A stretch of DNA of 64,000 nt from an uncultured Flavobacteriaceae bacterium (GTDB lineage: Bacteria > Bacteroidota > Bacteroidia > Flavobacteriales > Flavobacteriaceae): positions 290,923 to 354,922 of the forward strand of contig CALSUE010000003.1 of assembly GCA_943789455.1 (NCBI GenBank). The letters are read 5' to 3'. Positions 54,574-64,000 of this stretch are shown piece by piece. Positions within the stretch are counted from its first letter, which is position 1; each line of letters begins with the position of its first letter. Position numbers and translations under genes: made by a program. The notes below the pieces were generated by a model. That model was not told the DNA's origin, made no database searches, and was given only the letters and a program-made list of their open reading frames with translations.

Positions 54574-55440
54574 ATGAGAAAATTATTATTATTGTTATTC
54601 GTGGGGGTTATCTGTTCCTGCGAAAACCCAAATGGAACAGTGACCACAAACGATGAACGCTCTGAAATTATTAAAACTCTTTTTAAAAACGTAAGTGAAG
54701 AAAATATAGACTACCTGAAAGAGGTATTCTCTGATGACATGACCTTTGTAGACGCTAGAAACAATACAAAAGACAAAGCAGGATTTATTGCTGGAGTTGA
54801 AGGACTGTTTGAGATGTTTGATGAAATTAGCTTTGAAGATGTAGACGGAGATGCTACGGGTTCTGAAATAGAAACAACAGTCTATAACAATGGAATTGTT
54901 TGGACCAATATTTGGAATACCTTTAGCGCTACAGGAAAATACACTGGACAAAAGGTAAGTTTCCCTTTTCACATATCCTATCAATGGGACGGTCTAAAAA
55001 TAAGTAGAGAAGTTCAATTTTTTGATAATGCTGTTTTTGATAAAGAACTCAATGCTATGCAAGCTGCCAATAATGTATCAGAAAAATTAGTGATTTTACT
55101 AGAACTAAAAGTAACTAAAGGCAACACTAAAGAAGATGTGCAAACATTGGTTAAAAAATTAAATGATTTTGTAAGAGCTAATGAGCCCAACACCTATGAC
55201 TATACCTACTTTATTTCTGAAAATGGAAAACGTGTATTTTTAGTAGAAAAATACCTAACCTCTGCAGACATGATATTGCATGCAAATAACTTTGAAGGTG
55301 GGCCAAACTTTGCTCCTTTTATGAAGATGTTTGAAATCGATAAATTTATTATTGCTGGAAATGCAACAACTGAATTAAAAGAGCTATTAAAAGCCTATCC
55401 AATTGAATACAGAACCTCTGTTGGTGGTTGGATTTACTAA
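54574..55440 (+). CDS. SnoaL-like lipoprotein
   Basis: A 288-residue lipoprotein (VGVICSC, Cys 16). The N-terminal half is a nuclear transport factor 2/SnoaL-like domain (MTFVDARNN, GFIAGVEGLFEMFDEI). The C-terminal half resembles an antibiotic-monooxygenase-type beta domain. A related, shorter SnoaL lipoprotein follows, so the two are probably an operon. Confidence 0.72.
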   Translation: MRKLLLLLFVGVICSCENPNGTVTTNDERSEIIKTLFKNVSEENIDYLKEVFSDDMTFVDARNNTKDKAGFIAGVEGLFEMFDEISFEDVDGDATGSEIETTVYNNGIVWTNIWNTFSATGKYTGQKVSFPFHISYQWDGLKISREVQFFDNAVFDKELNAMQAANNVSEKLVILLELKVTKGNTKEDVQTLVKKLNDFVRANEPNTYDYTYFISENGKRVFLVEKYLTSADMILHANNFEGGPNFAPFMKMFEIDKFIIAGNATTELKELLKAYPIEYRTSVGGWIY

Positions 55441-55488
55441 TTAAAAAAACTCTCTAATAACAATAACTATTAATTAAATTTTAAAAAA

Positions 55489-55989
55489 ATGAAAAACGTA
55501 TTTAAAGTATTAGTAATGGCAGTATTAGTTACTGCTTGCTCAACAGGAAATCATGCAGATTTTGAAAAAAACACAGCAGCTGCAAAAAAATATTTTGAAC
55601 TACATCAAGCAGAAAAATCTGCAGAAATGTTTGAAATGATTCACGATGATTTAGAATGGCATATGCCCGTTTACGGTTCTGAAATGGCCGATGCACAAGG
55701 CTTAAAAGATGCTCTTGTAAATTACCAAAAAGAGTTTGACAATATGAATTTTACAGCAGATTACTGGTTGCCTGGAGTAGATGAAACTACTGGATTATTA
55801 GATGGAAGCACAAGAGTATATGGTACTTGGACTGCAGATCATGTAGCCTCTGGAAAGTCTGTTAAATTAACCTCATACCATGCTTTTGCATTTACAGATG
55901 GTAAAATATCTGGCGGTGGAGATTGGTTTGATTTTGGAGGAATGATGAATTCTTTAGCTGCCGATACTGAAGCAGCTACAGAAGAATAA
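55489..55989 (+). CDS. SnoaL-like lipoprotein
   Basis: A 166-residue lipoprotein (MAVLVTACS, Cys 17) with a SnoaL/NTF2-like domain (MFEMIHDDLEWHMPVYG, YHAFAFTDGKISGGGDWFD). A terminator follows. Confidence 0.75.
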   Translation: MKNVFKVLVMAVLVTACSTGNHADFEKNTAAAKKYFELHQAEKSAEMFEMIHDDLEWHMPVYGSEMADAQGLKDALVNYQKEFDNMNFTADYWLPGVDETTGLLDGSTRVYGTWTADHVASGKSVKLTSYHAFAFTDGKISGGGDWFDFGGMMNSLAADTEAATEE

Positions 55990-56010
55990 TCTTACTATTT
56001 ACAAACACAC

Positions 56011-56038
56011 AAAAGCCTTCTTTCAGAGGGCTTTTTTT
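56011..56038 (+). terminator. Terminator after the SnoaL genes
   Basis: AAAAGCCTTC and GAGGGCTTTTTTT form a hairpin around a TTTCA loop, with a T run. Confidence 0.65.
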
Positions 56039-56058
56039 GGTGTATACTTAAAAAACCT

Positions 56059-56505
56059 ATGAAGATCATCAGAACAACTTATGTAAATCCTGCATTTCAA
56101 GAACTTGTAGGACATTTAAATGAAGACCTAGCACAAAGAGATGGTAAAGACCATCCTTTAGCTCAGTTTAATGAAATTACGCATCTAAAGCATGTTGTAG
56201 TGGTGTATCTTAAAAATAAGGCTGTTGGTTGTGGTGCAATTGCTAAGACCGATCTTTCTGCTATGGAAATTAAACGAATGTATGTAACTCCGGCACATAG
56301 AGGTCAAAAACTAGGAGAAAAAATACTCACCGAATTAGAAAATTGGACCAAAGAATTAGGGCATAGCAAATGCATTTTATTTATGGGAGCAAATCAACCG
56401 GAAGCCTTGAAACTGTATCTAAGAAATAACTTTTCTATCATAGAAAACTATGGAAAATTAAAGGACATTCCAGATAGTATTTGTCTTGCTAAAACTTTAA
56501 CATAG
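56059..56505 (+). CDS. GNAT family acetyltransferase
   Basis: A 148-residue acetyltransferase with the GNAT core: VVVYLKNKAVGCGAI, EIKRMYVTPAHRGQKLGEKIL (AcCoA loop) and LYLRNNF. Substrate unknown. Confidence 0.85.
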   Translation: MKIIRTTYVNPAFQELVGHLNEDLAQRDGKDHPLAQFNEITHLKHVVVVYLKNKAVGCGAIAKTDLSAMEIKRMYVTPAHRGQKLGEKILTELENWTKELGHSKCILFMGANQPEALKLYLRNNFSIIENYGKLKDIPDSICLAKTLT

Positions 56506-56583
56506 ATAAATTCCACTTGAATAAATGATTCTAATACTACAGAATTATTGCATATTTGTTATCTAGATATTAAAAACCCCATC

Positions 56584-56982
56584 ATGAAAAAAATTATACT
56601 TTTTGGTTTTGTAGCCATCCTACTTATAGGATGTGAAAATTCAGAAAATCTTCCGGCACCATATTATTCTATAGAAGGTAAATGGTTAATAGAAGGGACT
56701 ATTCCTGCGGGAAACACGATGTATCTCTATGAAGATGGAGTGCGTTACACGTATTACTGTGTGGCAGATGATTGTAATGCTTTGTACAATTCATACGAAG
56801 CAAATGATGGAAATCATCTTCCAGGAACAAATAATTATACCGTTGAAGATAATATTCTAACAGTTGACTTGAATTTTGGAAATGAATTAGTTACTCCAAT
56901 TACATTTGAATGTGATGGTGGAGAGGCTATTTTTGAAACACCAGAATATAGTTTGTTCCGGTTAAATTCTGATTGTAATTAG
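56584..56982 (+). CDS. Putative lipoprotein
   Basis: A 132-residue protein with a lipobox (ILLIGC, Cys 17) and a beta-rich body containing YSIEGKWLIEG, as in lipocalin-like or META-like lipoproteins. Start set at ATG 56584. Confidence 0.65.
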   Translation: MKKIILFGFVAILLIGCENSENLPAPYYSIEGKWLIEGTIPAGNTMYLYEDGVRYTYYCVADDCNALYNSYEANDGNHLPGTNNYTVEDNILTVDLNFGNELVTPITFECDGGEAIFETPEYSLFRLNSDCN

Positions 56983-57024
56983 ACTTTTTTAACAGTTACG
57001 TTTAATCTTCTTTCCCTTATTGTT

Positions 57025-57240
57025 TCTGCACCTAAAGATGCAAAGCATACAGAAACCTGGTTTTTTCCAGATGGAAAAACATTATTTTTAAGTGTTCAGC
57101 ACCCTGGTTAGCAAACAAAAGATCTGAAGAATCCTGCAAGTACATGGTCTTTTGATGAAGACAACATCCCTAAATCTGTGGTAGCAGCCATTAAAGGGGA
57201 CTTAATAGAAAAAATGAATAGGCTACATCTGCTTGTTTAG
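57025..57240 (+). pseudogene. Remnant of a PhoX (DUF839) phosphatase
   Basis: The frame reads SAPKDAKHTETWFFPDGK, then LFLSVQHPG, a stop codon, then a long tail ending at TAG 57238-57240. The PDGKTLF..VQHPG pattern is the C-terminal hallmark of PhoX/DUF839 enzymes. Without a start and with an in-frame stop, it is a decayed piece in an otherwise gene-free stretch (56983-57377). Confidence 0.62.
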
Positions 57241-57377
57241 TTATTTTTTTGATAGTATTAATTAATAGCTCTCTTAGCTAATTTTAGATTTAAAAAAGAG
57301 TCATAACTTACTTAGTAAACCGATAGTTCTTAAAAAAACGCTTACTTTAGGGGCTTTTATTTTCTACAATTTCATCT

Positions 57378-58766
57378 ATGAAAACTAACCATTGGTACGA
57401 ACGAATTCCGCATGCAGTAACCATGCTGTTTCTAATCATTGTTTTTGTAACTCTTTTAACCTATATCATCCCTGCAGGTGAATTTAAACGCATATTAATA
57501 GAGGGAAGAAATAGAGTTATTCCGGGATCTTATAGCATTATTCCTAACACACCTATTGGTTTTTTAGATATGTTTAAAGCCATCCCTTTAGGGTTTAAAG
57601 CGGCCATAGAGGTGATGTTTGTGGTATTTTCTGGAGGAATTATGTTTGGGGTGATGGAAGAAACTAAGGCCATAGAAAATGCTGTAGGTACTTTTGTTCA
57701 TAAAATTGGACGAGAAAAAAAATACTTAGCAGTTGTTCTCATGACATTCATCTACGGGGCTATGGGAATTTTTGTTGGATATGAACATAATATTGCACTA
57801 ATCCCTATTGCTGCTGTAGTCAGTTTAGCGCTTGGTGGAGACTTGGTATTGGCAGCCGGTATATCGGTTGGTGCGGTAACTATAGGTTTTGGACTTTCTC
57901 CTATAAATCCATATACGGTGGGTATTGGACATAAAATTGGAGAACTCCCTTTGTTTTCTGGCGCTTTATTAAGAAGTATCTTATGTTTTTCTGCCCTAAG
58001 TTTTTTAGCTTTTTACAATGTTAGCTATTTAAAAAAGATTTCAAAAAACCCAGATAGTAGATTAGGAAAAGGGTTAAATGAAGACGGAATTGTACTTTCT
58101 AAACCTTTAACAGACTATTCTATTTCTCTAAATAATTGGTTGGTCATTAGTGCTTTTATTGTTGGTTTAGGAGCCATTTTGTATGGTGTTTTTAATCTAA
58201 ATTGGTATATCAACGAAATATCTGCCATCTTTCTAATGGTTACTATTGCTTCAGGCATAATAGGAGGCATGAAAGGGAATAAAATAAGTGAAACGGTTTT
58301 AAAATCTGTTGCCTATGTTGCTCCTGGAGCATTTATGGTGGGTTTTGCAACCACCATTAAGGTATTGATGGAAATGGGCCACATTAGTGATACTATTTCT
58401 TTTCATTTATCTGAGGTGTTAAAAACATTGCCCTTGTATTTATCTGCTATTGGAATGTCTATTTCCCAAAGTATCATCAACTTTTTTATTCCTTCTGGAA
58501 GCGGACAAGCACTAGCTACCCTCCCAGTGATGCTTCCTCTTGGAGAAGTGATTGGTCTTACAAGACAAACCACTATTTTAGCGTTTCAAATTGGTGATGG
58601 AATTTCTAATCTTATAAACCCAACTCTTGGCGGCTTAATTGCCATGTTAAGCATGTGTCGAGTGCCGCTAGATAAATGGTTGCGATTTATTTTTCCGGTG
58701 GCAATAATTGTATTTATGCTCTCGGCAATCTCTTTAATTGTAGCAGTAACTATTGGATATCAATAA
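57378..58766 (+). CDS. YfcC/DcuC family transporter
   Basis: A 462-residue transporter with about 12 membrane helices. PHAVTMLFLIIVFVTLLTYIIPAGEF, GFGLSPINPYTVGIG and FFIPSGSGQALATLPVM are typical of the YfcC family (basic amino acid antiporter or peptide/amino acid uptake). It ends 1 base before the argE-like gene, so both are probably one operon for an acylated amino acid. Confidence 0.82.
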   Translation: MKTNHWYERIPHAVTMLFLIIVFVTLLTYIIPAGEFKRILIEGRNRVIPGSYSIIPNTPIGFLDMFKAIPLGFKAAIEVMFVVFSGGIMFGVMEETKAIENAVGTFVHKIGREKKYLAVVLMTFIYGAMGIFVGYEHNIALIPIAAVVSLALGGDLVLAAGISVGAVTIGFGLSPINPYTVGIGHKIGELPLFSGALLRSILCFSALSFLAFYNVSYLKKISKNPDSRLGKGLNEDGIVLSKPLTDYSISLNNWLVISAFIVGLGAILYGVFNLNWYINEISAIFLMVTIASGIIGGMKGNKISETVLKSVAYVAPGAFMVGFATTIKVLMEMGHISDTISFHLSEVLKTLPLYLSAIGMSISQSIINFFIPSGSGQALATLPVMLPLGEVIGLTRQTTILAFQIGDGISNLINPTLGGLIAMLSMCRVPLDKWLRFIFPVAIIVFMLSAISLIVAVTIGYQ

Positions 58767-58767
58767 T

Positions 58768-59916
58768 ATGAAAGTAGAAGATATTTTAGCAAAATTAGTA
58801 AGTTTTCCAGTATTAGGAGGAGATCATAATCTCGAGATTATCCATTGGATACAAAACTATATTGAACCCTTTGGAATAGCAACTACTCTAGTGCCTAATG
58901 AAGAAAAAACTAAAGCTTCTTTGCATTGTAGAATTGGACCTTCTGTAGACGGTGGAGTGATATTATCTGGCCATACAGATGTTGTTCCTGTTAAAGGACA
59001 AGCTTGGGATTCTGATCCATTCACACTAACTAAAAAAGACGGTAAACTATTTGGAAGAGGAAGTGCCGATATGAAAGGTTTTATTGCCTGTTGCTTAGCT
59101 TCATTGCCAACTTTAGTCAAGGCAGATTTAAAAAAACCCATTTATTTTGCTTTTAGTTATGATGAAGAGATTGGGTGTTTAGCCGCTCCAGAGCTTATAG
59201 AGCACATCCAAAAAACCTATTCTGAAAATGCTAAATATGCCATTATTGGAGAACCTTCATCTTTAGAGCCTGTGATTGGTAAAAAAGGGGTATGTTATGT
59301 ACTAACAGAAGTAAATGGTTCTGCTGGACATAGCAGTGGAATTCACAAAGAGATAAGTGCTATCCATGAAAGCACACGCCTTATTATATGGTTAGAAAAT
59401 AAGATGAAAGAATTATCTCAAGCTACCCAAGATCACCGATTTAACCCTCCTCATTCTACCTTACATGTTGGACAAATAAGTGGTGGCGTAGCTACAAACA
59501 TTGTTGCTGACTATACTCGTTTTGAATGGGATGTACGGGTAATTCCAAAAGATGATATTGAGGCCATTTTTAACGATTATTTTTCGTTTTGTAAAGAACG
59601 TGAGCTAGAGGTCAGAAAACAATTTCCTGATTTTACTATTACGAACACCTTTGTTCACCCACCAGTACCAGCACTAGACACCAAATTAACCGATGATATT
59701 GTTGCGTTAACTCAAAAAATATCTGGTCAAAATTCTTGGAAAACTGTTTCTTATGCTGCAGAAGCTGGACAATTTCACGAGGCGGGTTACCAAAGTATTA
59801 TTTGCGGTCCAGGCTCTATCGAACAAGCACACAGGGCCAATGAATATACCACTCAAGAACAACTTAATGAGTGTGTTAAAATGTTACAAAAGTTGGTCGT
59901 TGAATTTTCGATTTAA
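58768..59916 (+). CDS. argE: M20 acetylornithine deacetylase-like enzyme
   Basis: A 382-residue zinc hydrolase: SGHTDVVPV, FGRGSADMKGF, SYDEEIGC and the later AEAGQFHEAG. ArgE/DapE/ACY1 family. ATG 58768 follows the transporter stop directly; the frame open from 58753 lies in the transporter tail. Substrate inferred, could be another N-acyl amino acid. Confidence 0.82.
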   Translation: MKVEDILAKLVSFPVLGGDHNLEIIHWIQNYIEPFGIATTLVPNEEKTKASLHCRIGPSVDGGVILSGHTDVVPVKGQAWDSDPFTLTKKDGKLFGRGSADMKGFIACCLASLPTLVKADLKKPIYFAFSYDEEIGCLAAPELIEHIQKTYSENAKYAIIGEPSSLEPVIGKKGVCYVLTEVNGSAGHSSGIHKEISAIHESTRLIIWLENKMKELSQATQDHRFNPPHSTLHVGQISGGVATNIVADYTRFEWDVRVIPKDDIEAIFNDYFSFCKERELEVRKQFPDFTITNTFVHPPVPALDTKLTDDIVALTQKISGQNSWKTVSYAAEAGQFHEAGYQSIICGPGSIEQAHRANEYTTQEQLNECVKMLQKLVVEFSI

Positions 59917-59954
59917 ATCAATAACGTTTATTTTTATAAAAAGTTTAAAAATTT

Positions 59955-60854
59955 ATGAAGAAACTGATTTTAATTTTTTCTTTTCTAACGGCAATTATCA
60001 GCAGTTGTAATAATGATAACGCCAAAGATTATGATAATTCAGAAGGGTGTTATTCTAATACCAATTCACAAACAATAGTTCATGACGGCATGAATAGAGA
60101 ATATATTTTATATGTACCTAATTCATATGATGAAACTTCTGCAATACCTATCTTATTTAATTTTCATGGTTTTGGAGGTAGTGCAAGTCAATTTATACAA
60201 GAAGCAGATATGAGGGCAGAGGCAGAATTAAACTCGTTTATTTTAGTATATCCCCAAGGCAGTTGCTTAGATGGCTCTTCACATTGGAATCCTTGCCCCA
60301 TAGATGGAGATAATAAAAGTTCAGCCGATGATTTAGGGTTTGTTGATGCTATGGTTAATGAGATTTCATCTCAGTATAATCTGGATATGGAAAGAATTTA
60401 TGCTGCTGGATACTCAAACGGAGGTATGATGGCTTATGGGCTTGCAAATTATAAAAGTAATCTAATTGCTGCAGTAGCCTCTGTTTCTGGATCTATGCTT
60501 GACTGTTTAGGAAATACAAGCCATCCAATGCCTGTCCTACATCTTCATGGAACTAACGATGGTGTTATCGCCTATGATGAGAGTAGTAATGATTACAACT
60601 CCGTGCAAAGCACATTAGACTATTGGACAAATTTCAATAACACAGTTTCTACACCTACCATAAATAGTGATAATACTAGTGGAATGACCATTGAACATTT
60701 TGTATATGATCAAGGAGACAATTCAGTTTCTGTTGAACATTATAAATATATTGGCGGAGACCACGTATGGTTTAGCAAAACTTATCAGGGTCAAAATGCT
60801 TCTAAATTAGTTTGGAATTTTATGTCTAGATATGATATTAATGGGTTGAGGTAA
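59955..60854 (+). CDS. PHB depolymerase/feruloyl-esterase-like lipoprotein
   Basis: A 299-residue lipoprotein (lipobox IISSC, Cys 18). Alpha/beta hydrolase with FNFHGFGGS, the GYSNGGMMA nucleophile elbow, Asp in HLHGTNDGVIA and His in GGDHVWF. CE1/LpqC-like esterase, probably exported. Promoter not clear. Confidence 0.85.
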   Translation: MKKLILIFSFLTAIISSCNNDNAKDYDNSEGCYSNTNSQTIVHDGMNREYILYVPNSYDETSAIPILFNFHGFGGSASQFIQEADMRAEAELNSFILVYPQGSCLDGSSHWNPCPIDGDNKSSADDLGFVDAMVNEISSQYNLDMERIYAAGYSNGGMMAYGLANYKSNLIAAVASVSGSMLDCLGNTSHPMPVLHLHGTNDGVIAYDESSNDYNSVQSTLDYWTNFNNTVSTPTINSDNTSGMTIEHFVYDQGDNSVSVEHYKYIGGDHVWFSKTYQGQNASKLVWNFMSRYDINGLR

Positions 60855-61017
60855 AACTAATCTCTAAAAAGGGATAAGGGCATGCTATTTTGATTATTGA
60901 AAGTGTCAATAAAACCTGTATCAAGTTTTCTGTTTGATATGGATTTGTTAAATTAGATTTTGTAATATTATCCTCAGTTAATTTATATTTCAGAGGCATT
61001 AATCAATCATCTTATTT

Positions 61018-62154
61018 ATGGGCTTTATAAACAATCCAATATATGTTTTAACTGTATTAAGCCTTGTGGTTATTTTAGGCATTTATGTTGGTAAAACTAA
61101 ACTTGGTAAACATCTTGGAGCAGCGTTACTAATTATCATTTTTACAGCCCTACTTGCCAACTTGAAAGTGATTCCGTCTGCATCAACAAGCATTCCATTG
61201 TATGATGGTATTTTTACCTATGTTGCTCCGATTTCTATTTTTTACTTATTACTAAATATCAATTTATCGTCTATCAAAAGAGCAGGAATACCAATGATAG
61301 GCTTATTCATCTTAGGGTCTTTTGCAACCGCATTAGGCATTCTTGTCTCATGGTATTTATTATCCCCTGAGAACACCCTAGGTGAAGATGGTAAAATTAT
61401 TGCGGGAATGCTCACAGGAACATATACTGGTGGCAGTGTAAATTTTAATGCGATTGCTTTAGAATATGGATTTCAAAAAAAAGGCGCTTTGTATGCAGGG
61501 ACTATCGCCGTAGATAATGTAATTACCACACTGTGGATCATTGTAACTCTGGCGTTTCCTATATTTCTTTCTCGTTTTTGGCCAAGTAAAACAAGAATAA
61601 AAAGACCCCGAGAAAATGAAGAATTTATTGAAGATGAAAGCATCAATTTAACATCACTTATGTGGTTGGTTTTTTTAGGTTTAGGTGCTTACTTTGTGTC
61701 TGATGAATTAAAAAGGTATGTCCCTCAAGTTCCTTCTATTATAACCATTTCAACCCTAGGGATCTTGTTAGCTCAAACAACATTTGTTTCTAAATTAAAA
61801 GGAAGCCATAATTTAGGATTGTATTTAGTATTTCTATTTTTGGCGGTCATTGGAGCATATTGTGAACTTACTGCTGTAATAGATCTTAAAGATCTTGGTC
61901 TTACCCTGTTTTGGTTTGCAGGTTTTTCAGTAGTAGTTCACGGTGTAATTACTATCTTAGTTGGTGGGTTTATATATCGTGATTGGGAAATGATTGCTAT
62001 TGTAAGTCAAGCCAATGTGGGAGGTAGTTCTACAGCCATTGCTTTAGCAGAATCTTTTAACAGAAAAGAATTAATAGTACCCGCAATTTTAGTAGGATCT
62101 TTAGGAAATGCTTTAGGTACCTATTTAGGTTTTTTAGTAATTTATATACTTTAA
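61018..62154 (+). CDS. DUF819 family membrane protein
   Basis: A 378-residue protein with about ten membrane helices and the DUF819 pattern (GMLTGTYTGGSVNFNAIAL, SQANVGGSSTAIALAES). Related to anion/organic acid carriers. It is 15 bases ahead of the hydroxylase gene, which suggests import or export of an aromatic amino acid, but this is an inference. Confidence 0.82.
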   Translation: MGFINNPIYVLTVLSLVVILGIYVGKTKLGKHLGAALLIIIFTALLANLKVIPSASTSIPLYDGIFTYVAPISIFYLLLNINLSSIKRAGIPMIGLFILGSFATALGILVSWYLLSPENTLGEDGKIIAGMLTGTYTGGSVNFNAIALEYGFQKKGALYAGTIAVDNVITTLWIIVTLAFPIFLSRFWPSKTRIKRPRENEEFIEDESINLTSLMWLVFLGLGAYFVSDELKRYVPQVPSIITISTLGILLAQTTFVSKLKGSHNLGLYLVFLFLAVIGAYCELTAVIDLKDLGLTLFWFAGFSVVVHGVITILVGGFIYRDWEMIAIVSQANVGGSSTAIALAESFNRKELIVPAILVGSLGNALGTYLGFLVIYIL

Positions 62155-62169
62155 AATTAAAAAAATCGA

Positions 62170-63918
62170 ATGTCAAATAAAGAAGACTACAGAAGCAATG
62201 AATTAATTGATCGACTGCCTAAGCACCTTAAACAGTTTATCAAACCTCAAAATTATGAGGATTATTCTACAATTAACCAAGCTGTATGGAGGTATGTAAT
62301 GAGGCGTTTATTAAAGCATTTAACCAAAGTAGCACATTCTTCTTATTTAGCTGGGTTAGAAAAAACTGGGGTTAGTATTGAAGAAATCCCAAATATGTAT
62401 GGGATGAATAGAATTCTTAAAGAAATAGGTTGGGCAGCAGTAGCTGTAGACGGGTTTATACCCCCAAATGCATTTATGGAGTTTCAGGCCTACAAGGTAT
62501 TGGTTATTGCATCAGACATCAGACAACTTGAGAATATTGAATATACACCAGCGCCAGATATTATTCATGAATCTGCAGGTCATGCACCCATCATTGCAAA
62601 CCCTGATTATGCAGAATATTTAAGAAGATTAGGAGATATTGGCTCAAAGGCAATTCTATCTAAACATGATATGGATTTGTATGAAGCTGTCAGAAAATTA
62701 TCAATCTTAAAGGAGGCTGAAGGCTCTAGTGATAAAGAAATTAAGACTATAGAGCTAGAAATTCATAAGCTGCAAAACAAGAAGGTAGAACTTTCAGAAA
62801 TGGCACAAATGAGAAACTTACAATGGTGGACTGTTGAATACGGGTTAATTGGAGATCTTGAAAATCCTAAAATATATGGTGCAGGCCTATTATCTTCTAT
62901 TGGCGAAAGTATTTCGTGCTTAAAAAGTGAGGTAAAAAAAATTCCTTATACAGTAGCTGCTGCTCAACAACCATTTGATGTTACTAAGCCACAGCCCCAA
63001 TTATATGTTGCTCCAAGTTTTCCTCATTTAATGGAAGTTCTTGAGGAATTTGCAGATACTTTAAGCTTACGAAAAGGAGGAAAAGAAGGAATTCAGAAAC
63101 TGATAGAGTCTCAAATGGTTGGAAGTATAGAGTTAACAACCGGGCTACAGGTATCTGGCAAGTTCTCTAGGATACTATTAGATGAAAATAATAAGGTTGT
63201 CTTCTATCAAACCAAAGGGCCATCAGCTCTAGCCTACAGAGAAAAAGAATTAATAGGTCATGGAATAAGTTATCATAAAAATGGGATTAGTTCTCCTTTA
63301 GGAAAGTTAAAAAATATTGAACTTGCTATTGAAGATATGGGTCCTAATGATTTAAAAATCTATAATTTTCATGACGGAAAATGGCTTTCCTTTGAATTTG
63401 AAAGTGGTATAAAAGTAGCGGGATTAAATATTACTGGCATTAGAAATGCACAAGGAAAACTAATTTTAATACGATTAAAAGACTGTACAATTTCCTACAA
63501 AAATGAATATTTATTTTTGCCTGAAGATGGTATTTATGATATGATTGTAGGGAAGGATATTGTCTCTGCATTTGCCGGTGCTGCCGATAGCAACTCTTTT
63601 CCTAATTTATATGAAGAATCTTCAACTTTAACAATTAAACCTACAAAAAATAAAGGGATCATAAAACTAGAAGGATACTATGAAGTTGTTCGAAATTATA
63701 GAATAGAAAAGAAAAATGATGCTGAGTTGTTAAAAAACTTATTCGAAGAAGTAACTACTCTATACTCCAAAGAATGGCTTCTTTTTATTGAAATTATTGA
63801 ACTTTCTAATGATGTAAAACTAAATCAGTTGATTAAAAACTATTTAAGTGAACTCATCTCTTTACATCCCGATTTAGATTCACTCATTTCTGACGGAATT
63901 AAACTCATAAAAAACTGA
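62170..63918 (+). CDS. Pterin-dependent aromatic amino acid hydroxylase
   Basis: A 582-residue protein. The catalytic core (about 100-270) has the iron ligands H and H in PDIIHESAGHAP and E in WWTVEYGLIG. The C-terminal 300 residues form an extension without known domains that is normal for the Bacteroidota form of this enzyme. Likely phenylalanine to tyrosine hydroxylation. The next gene may start at 63991. Confidence 0.85.
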   Translation: MSNKEDYRSNELIDRLPKHLKQFIKPQNYEDYSTINQAVWRYVMRRLLKHLTKVAHSSYLAGLEKTGVSIEEIPNMYGMNRILKEIGWAAVAVDGFIPPNAFMEFQAYKVLVIASDIRQLENIEYTPAPDIIHESAGHAPIIANPDYAEYLRRLGDIGSKAILSKHDMDLYEAVRKLSILKEAEGSSDKEIKTIELEIHKLQNKKVELSEMAQMRNLQWWTVEYGLIGDLENPKIYGAGLLSSIGESISCLKSEVKKIPYTVAAAQQPFDVTKPQPQLYVAPSFPHLMEVLEEFADTLSLRKGGKEGIQKLIESQMVGSIELTTGLQVSGKFSRILLDENNKVVFYQTKGPSALAYREKELIGHGISYHKNGISSPLGKLKNIELAIEDMGPNDLKIYNFHDGKWLSFEFESGIKVAGLNITGIRNAQGKLILIRLKDCTISYKNEYLFLPEDGIYDMIVGKDIVSAFAGAADSNSFPNLYEESSTLTIKPTKNKGIIKLEGYYEVVRNYRIEKKNDAELLKNLFEEVTTLYSKEWLLFIEIIELSNDVKLNQLIKNYLSELISLHPDLDSLISDGIKLIKN

Positions 63919-64000
63919 TAATGAGAAACTGTCATTAATTTGCTACATTAGATGTTTTTGAAGTAATCTAGACTAAACAAAATAATTATCATGCCAATGG

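Noticed and set aside
54595..54984. 129-residue minus-strand frame
   Set aside because: Antisense to the SnoaL-like gene with cysteine/serine-rich content and no promoter or domain.

Overview
The window is AT-rich chromosomal DNA of a member of the Bacteroidota, most likely a marine Flavobacteriaceae. Evidence: promoters of the TAnnTTTG type, a BatD-BatE pair, DUF4270, DUF4271, DUF4296 and DUF2490 proteins, a type IX secretion (T9SS) sorting domain, an umuC-umuD order, and a dihydroorotase with the [10 protein letters not shown] motif. I worked from the sequence alone, so family names are recognition by motif and not search results.

Layout. 1-34.4 kb is ordinary core genome: batD(end)-batE; carbonic anhydrase, DUF2490 and a SulP anion transporter, probably a bicarbonate unit; cvpA; umuC-umuD; tadA-like deaminase; dxs; dgt; nrdA and nrdB; marC; glmS, DUF4270 and a starch-synthase-like gene; panC-panD-flippase-radA; hemD; a mannosyltransferase-dihydroorotase-DUF4296 overlap operon; tyrS; an acyltransferase; and an ALDH7-type dehydrogenase. 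54.6-64 kb is again chromosomal: SnoaL-like lipoproteins, GNAT, YfcC transporter, argE-like deacetylase, a CE1-like esterase, DUF819 and an aromatic amino acid hydroxylase.

34.4-54.3 kb is the remarkable part: an integron-like cassette array. A tyrosine recombinase (34410-35579) is followed 28 bp later by the first core site. About 16 cassettes then follow, separated by 15 recognisable attC-like sites, most of them 128-132 bp. Each site has a short core (GCTAAC/GTTAGC type), an asymmetric unpaired spacer, a second stem (GTATAT/ATATAC) and an internal stem with compensatory changes. The first 10 bases of nearly every cassette are complementary to the 10 bases ending at its own left core, so pairing is restored when the cassette is circular, as expected for integron cassettes. 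A C always stands just outside that 10-base arm on the left and an A almost always on the right. The recombinase has the catalytic residues at IntI/Xer spacing but lacks the insertion typical of IntI, and it points in the same direction as the cassettes.

Cargo: a glycine-rich small membrane protein, lipoproteins, a HAD hydrolase, a frameshifted nuclease-like gene, a 5.6-kb restriction-modification cassette (controller, two PD-(D/E)XK-like proteins, two methyltransferases, shared operator), two 2-TM proteins with similar layout, a T9SS cargo protein, a cupin, a GH-A type glycosidase, an antiparallel regulator/membrane pair with its own promoter, and SRPBCC and DUF1648 proteins. The distal end has no attC and runs into a scar of two fused gene remnants. 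The joint picture is a Bacteroidota analogue of a Vibrio-type chromosomal integron that carries defence and cell-envelope functions.
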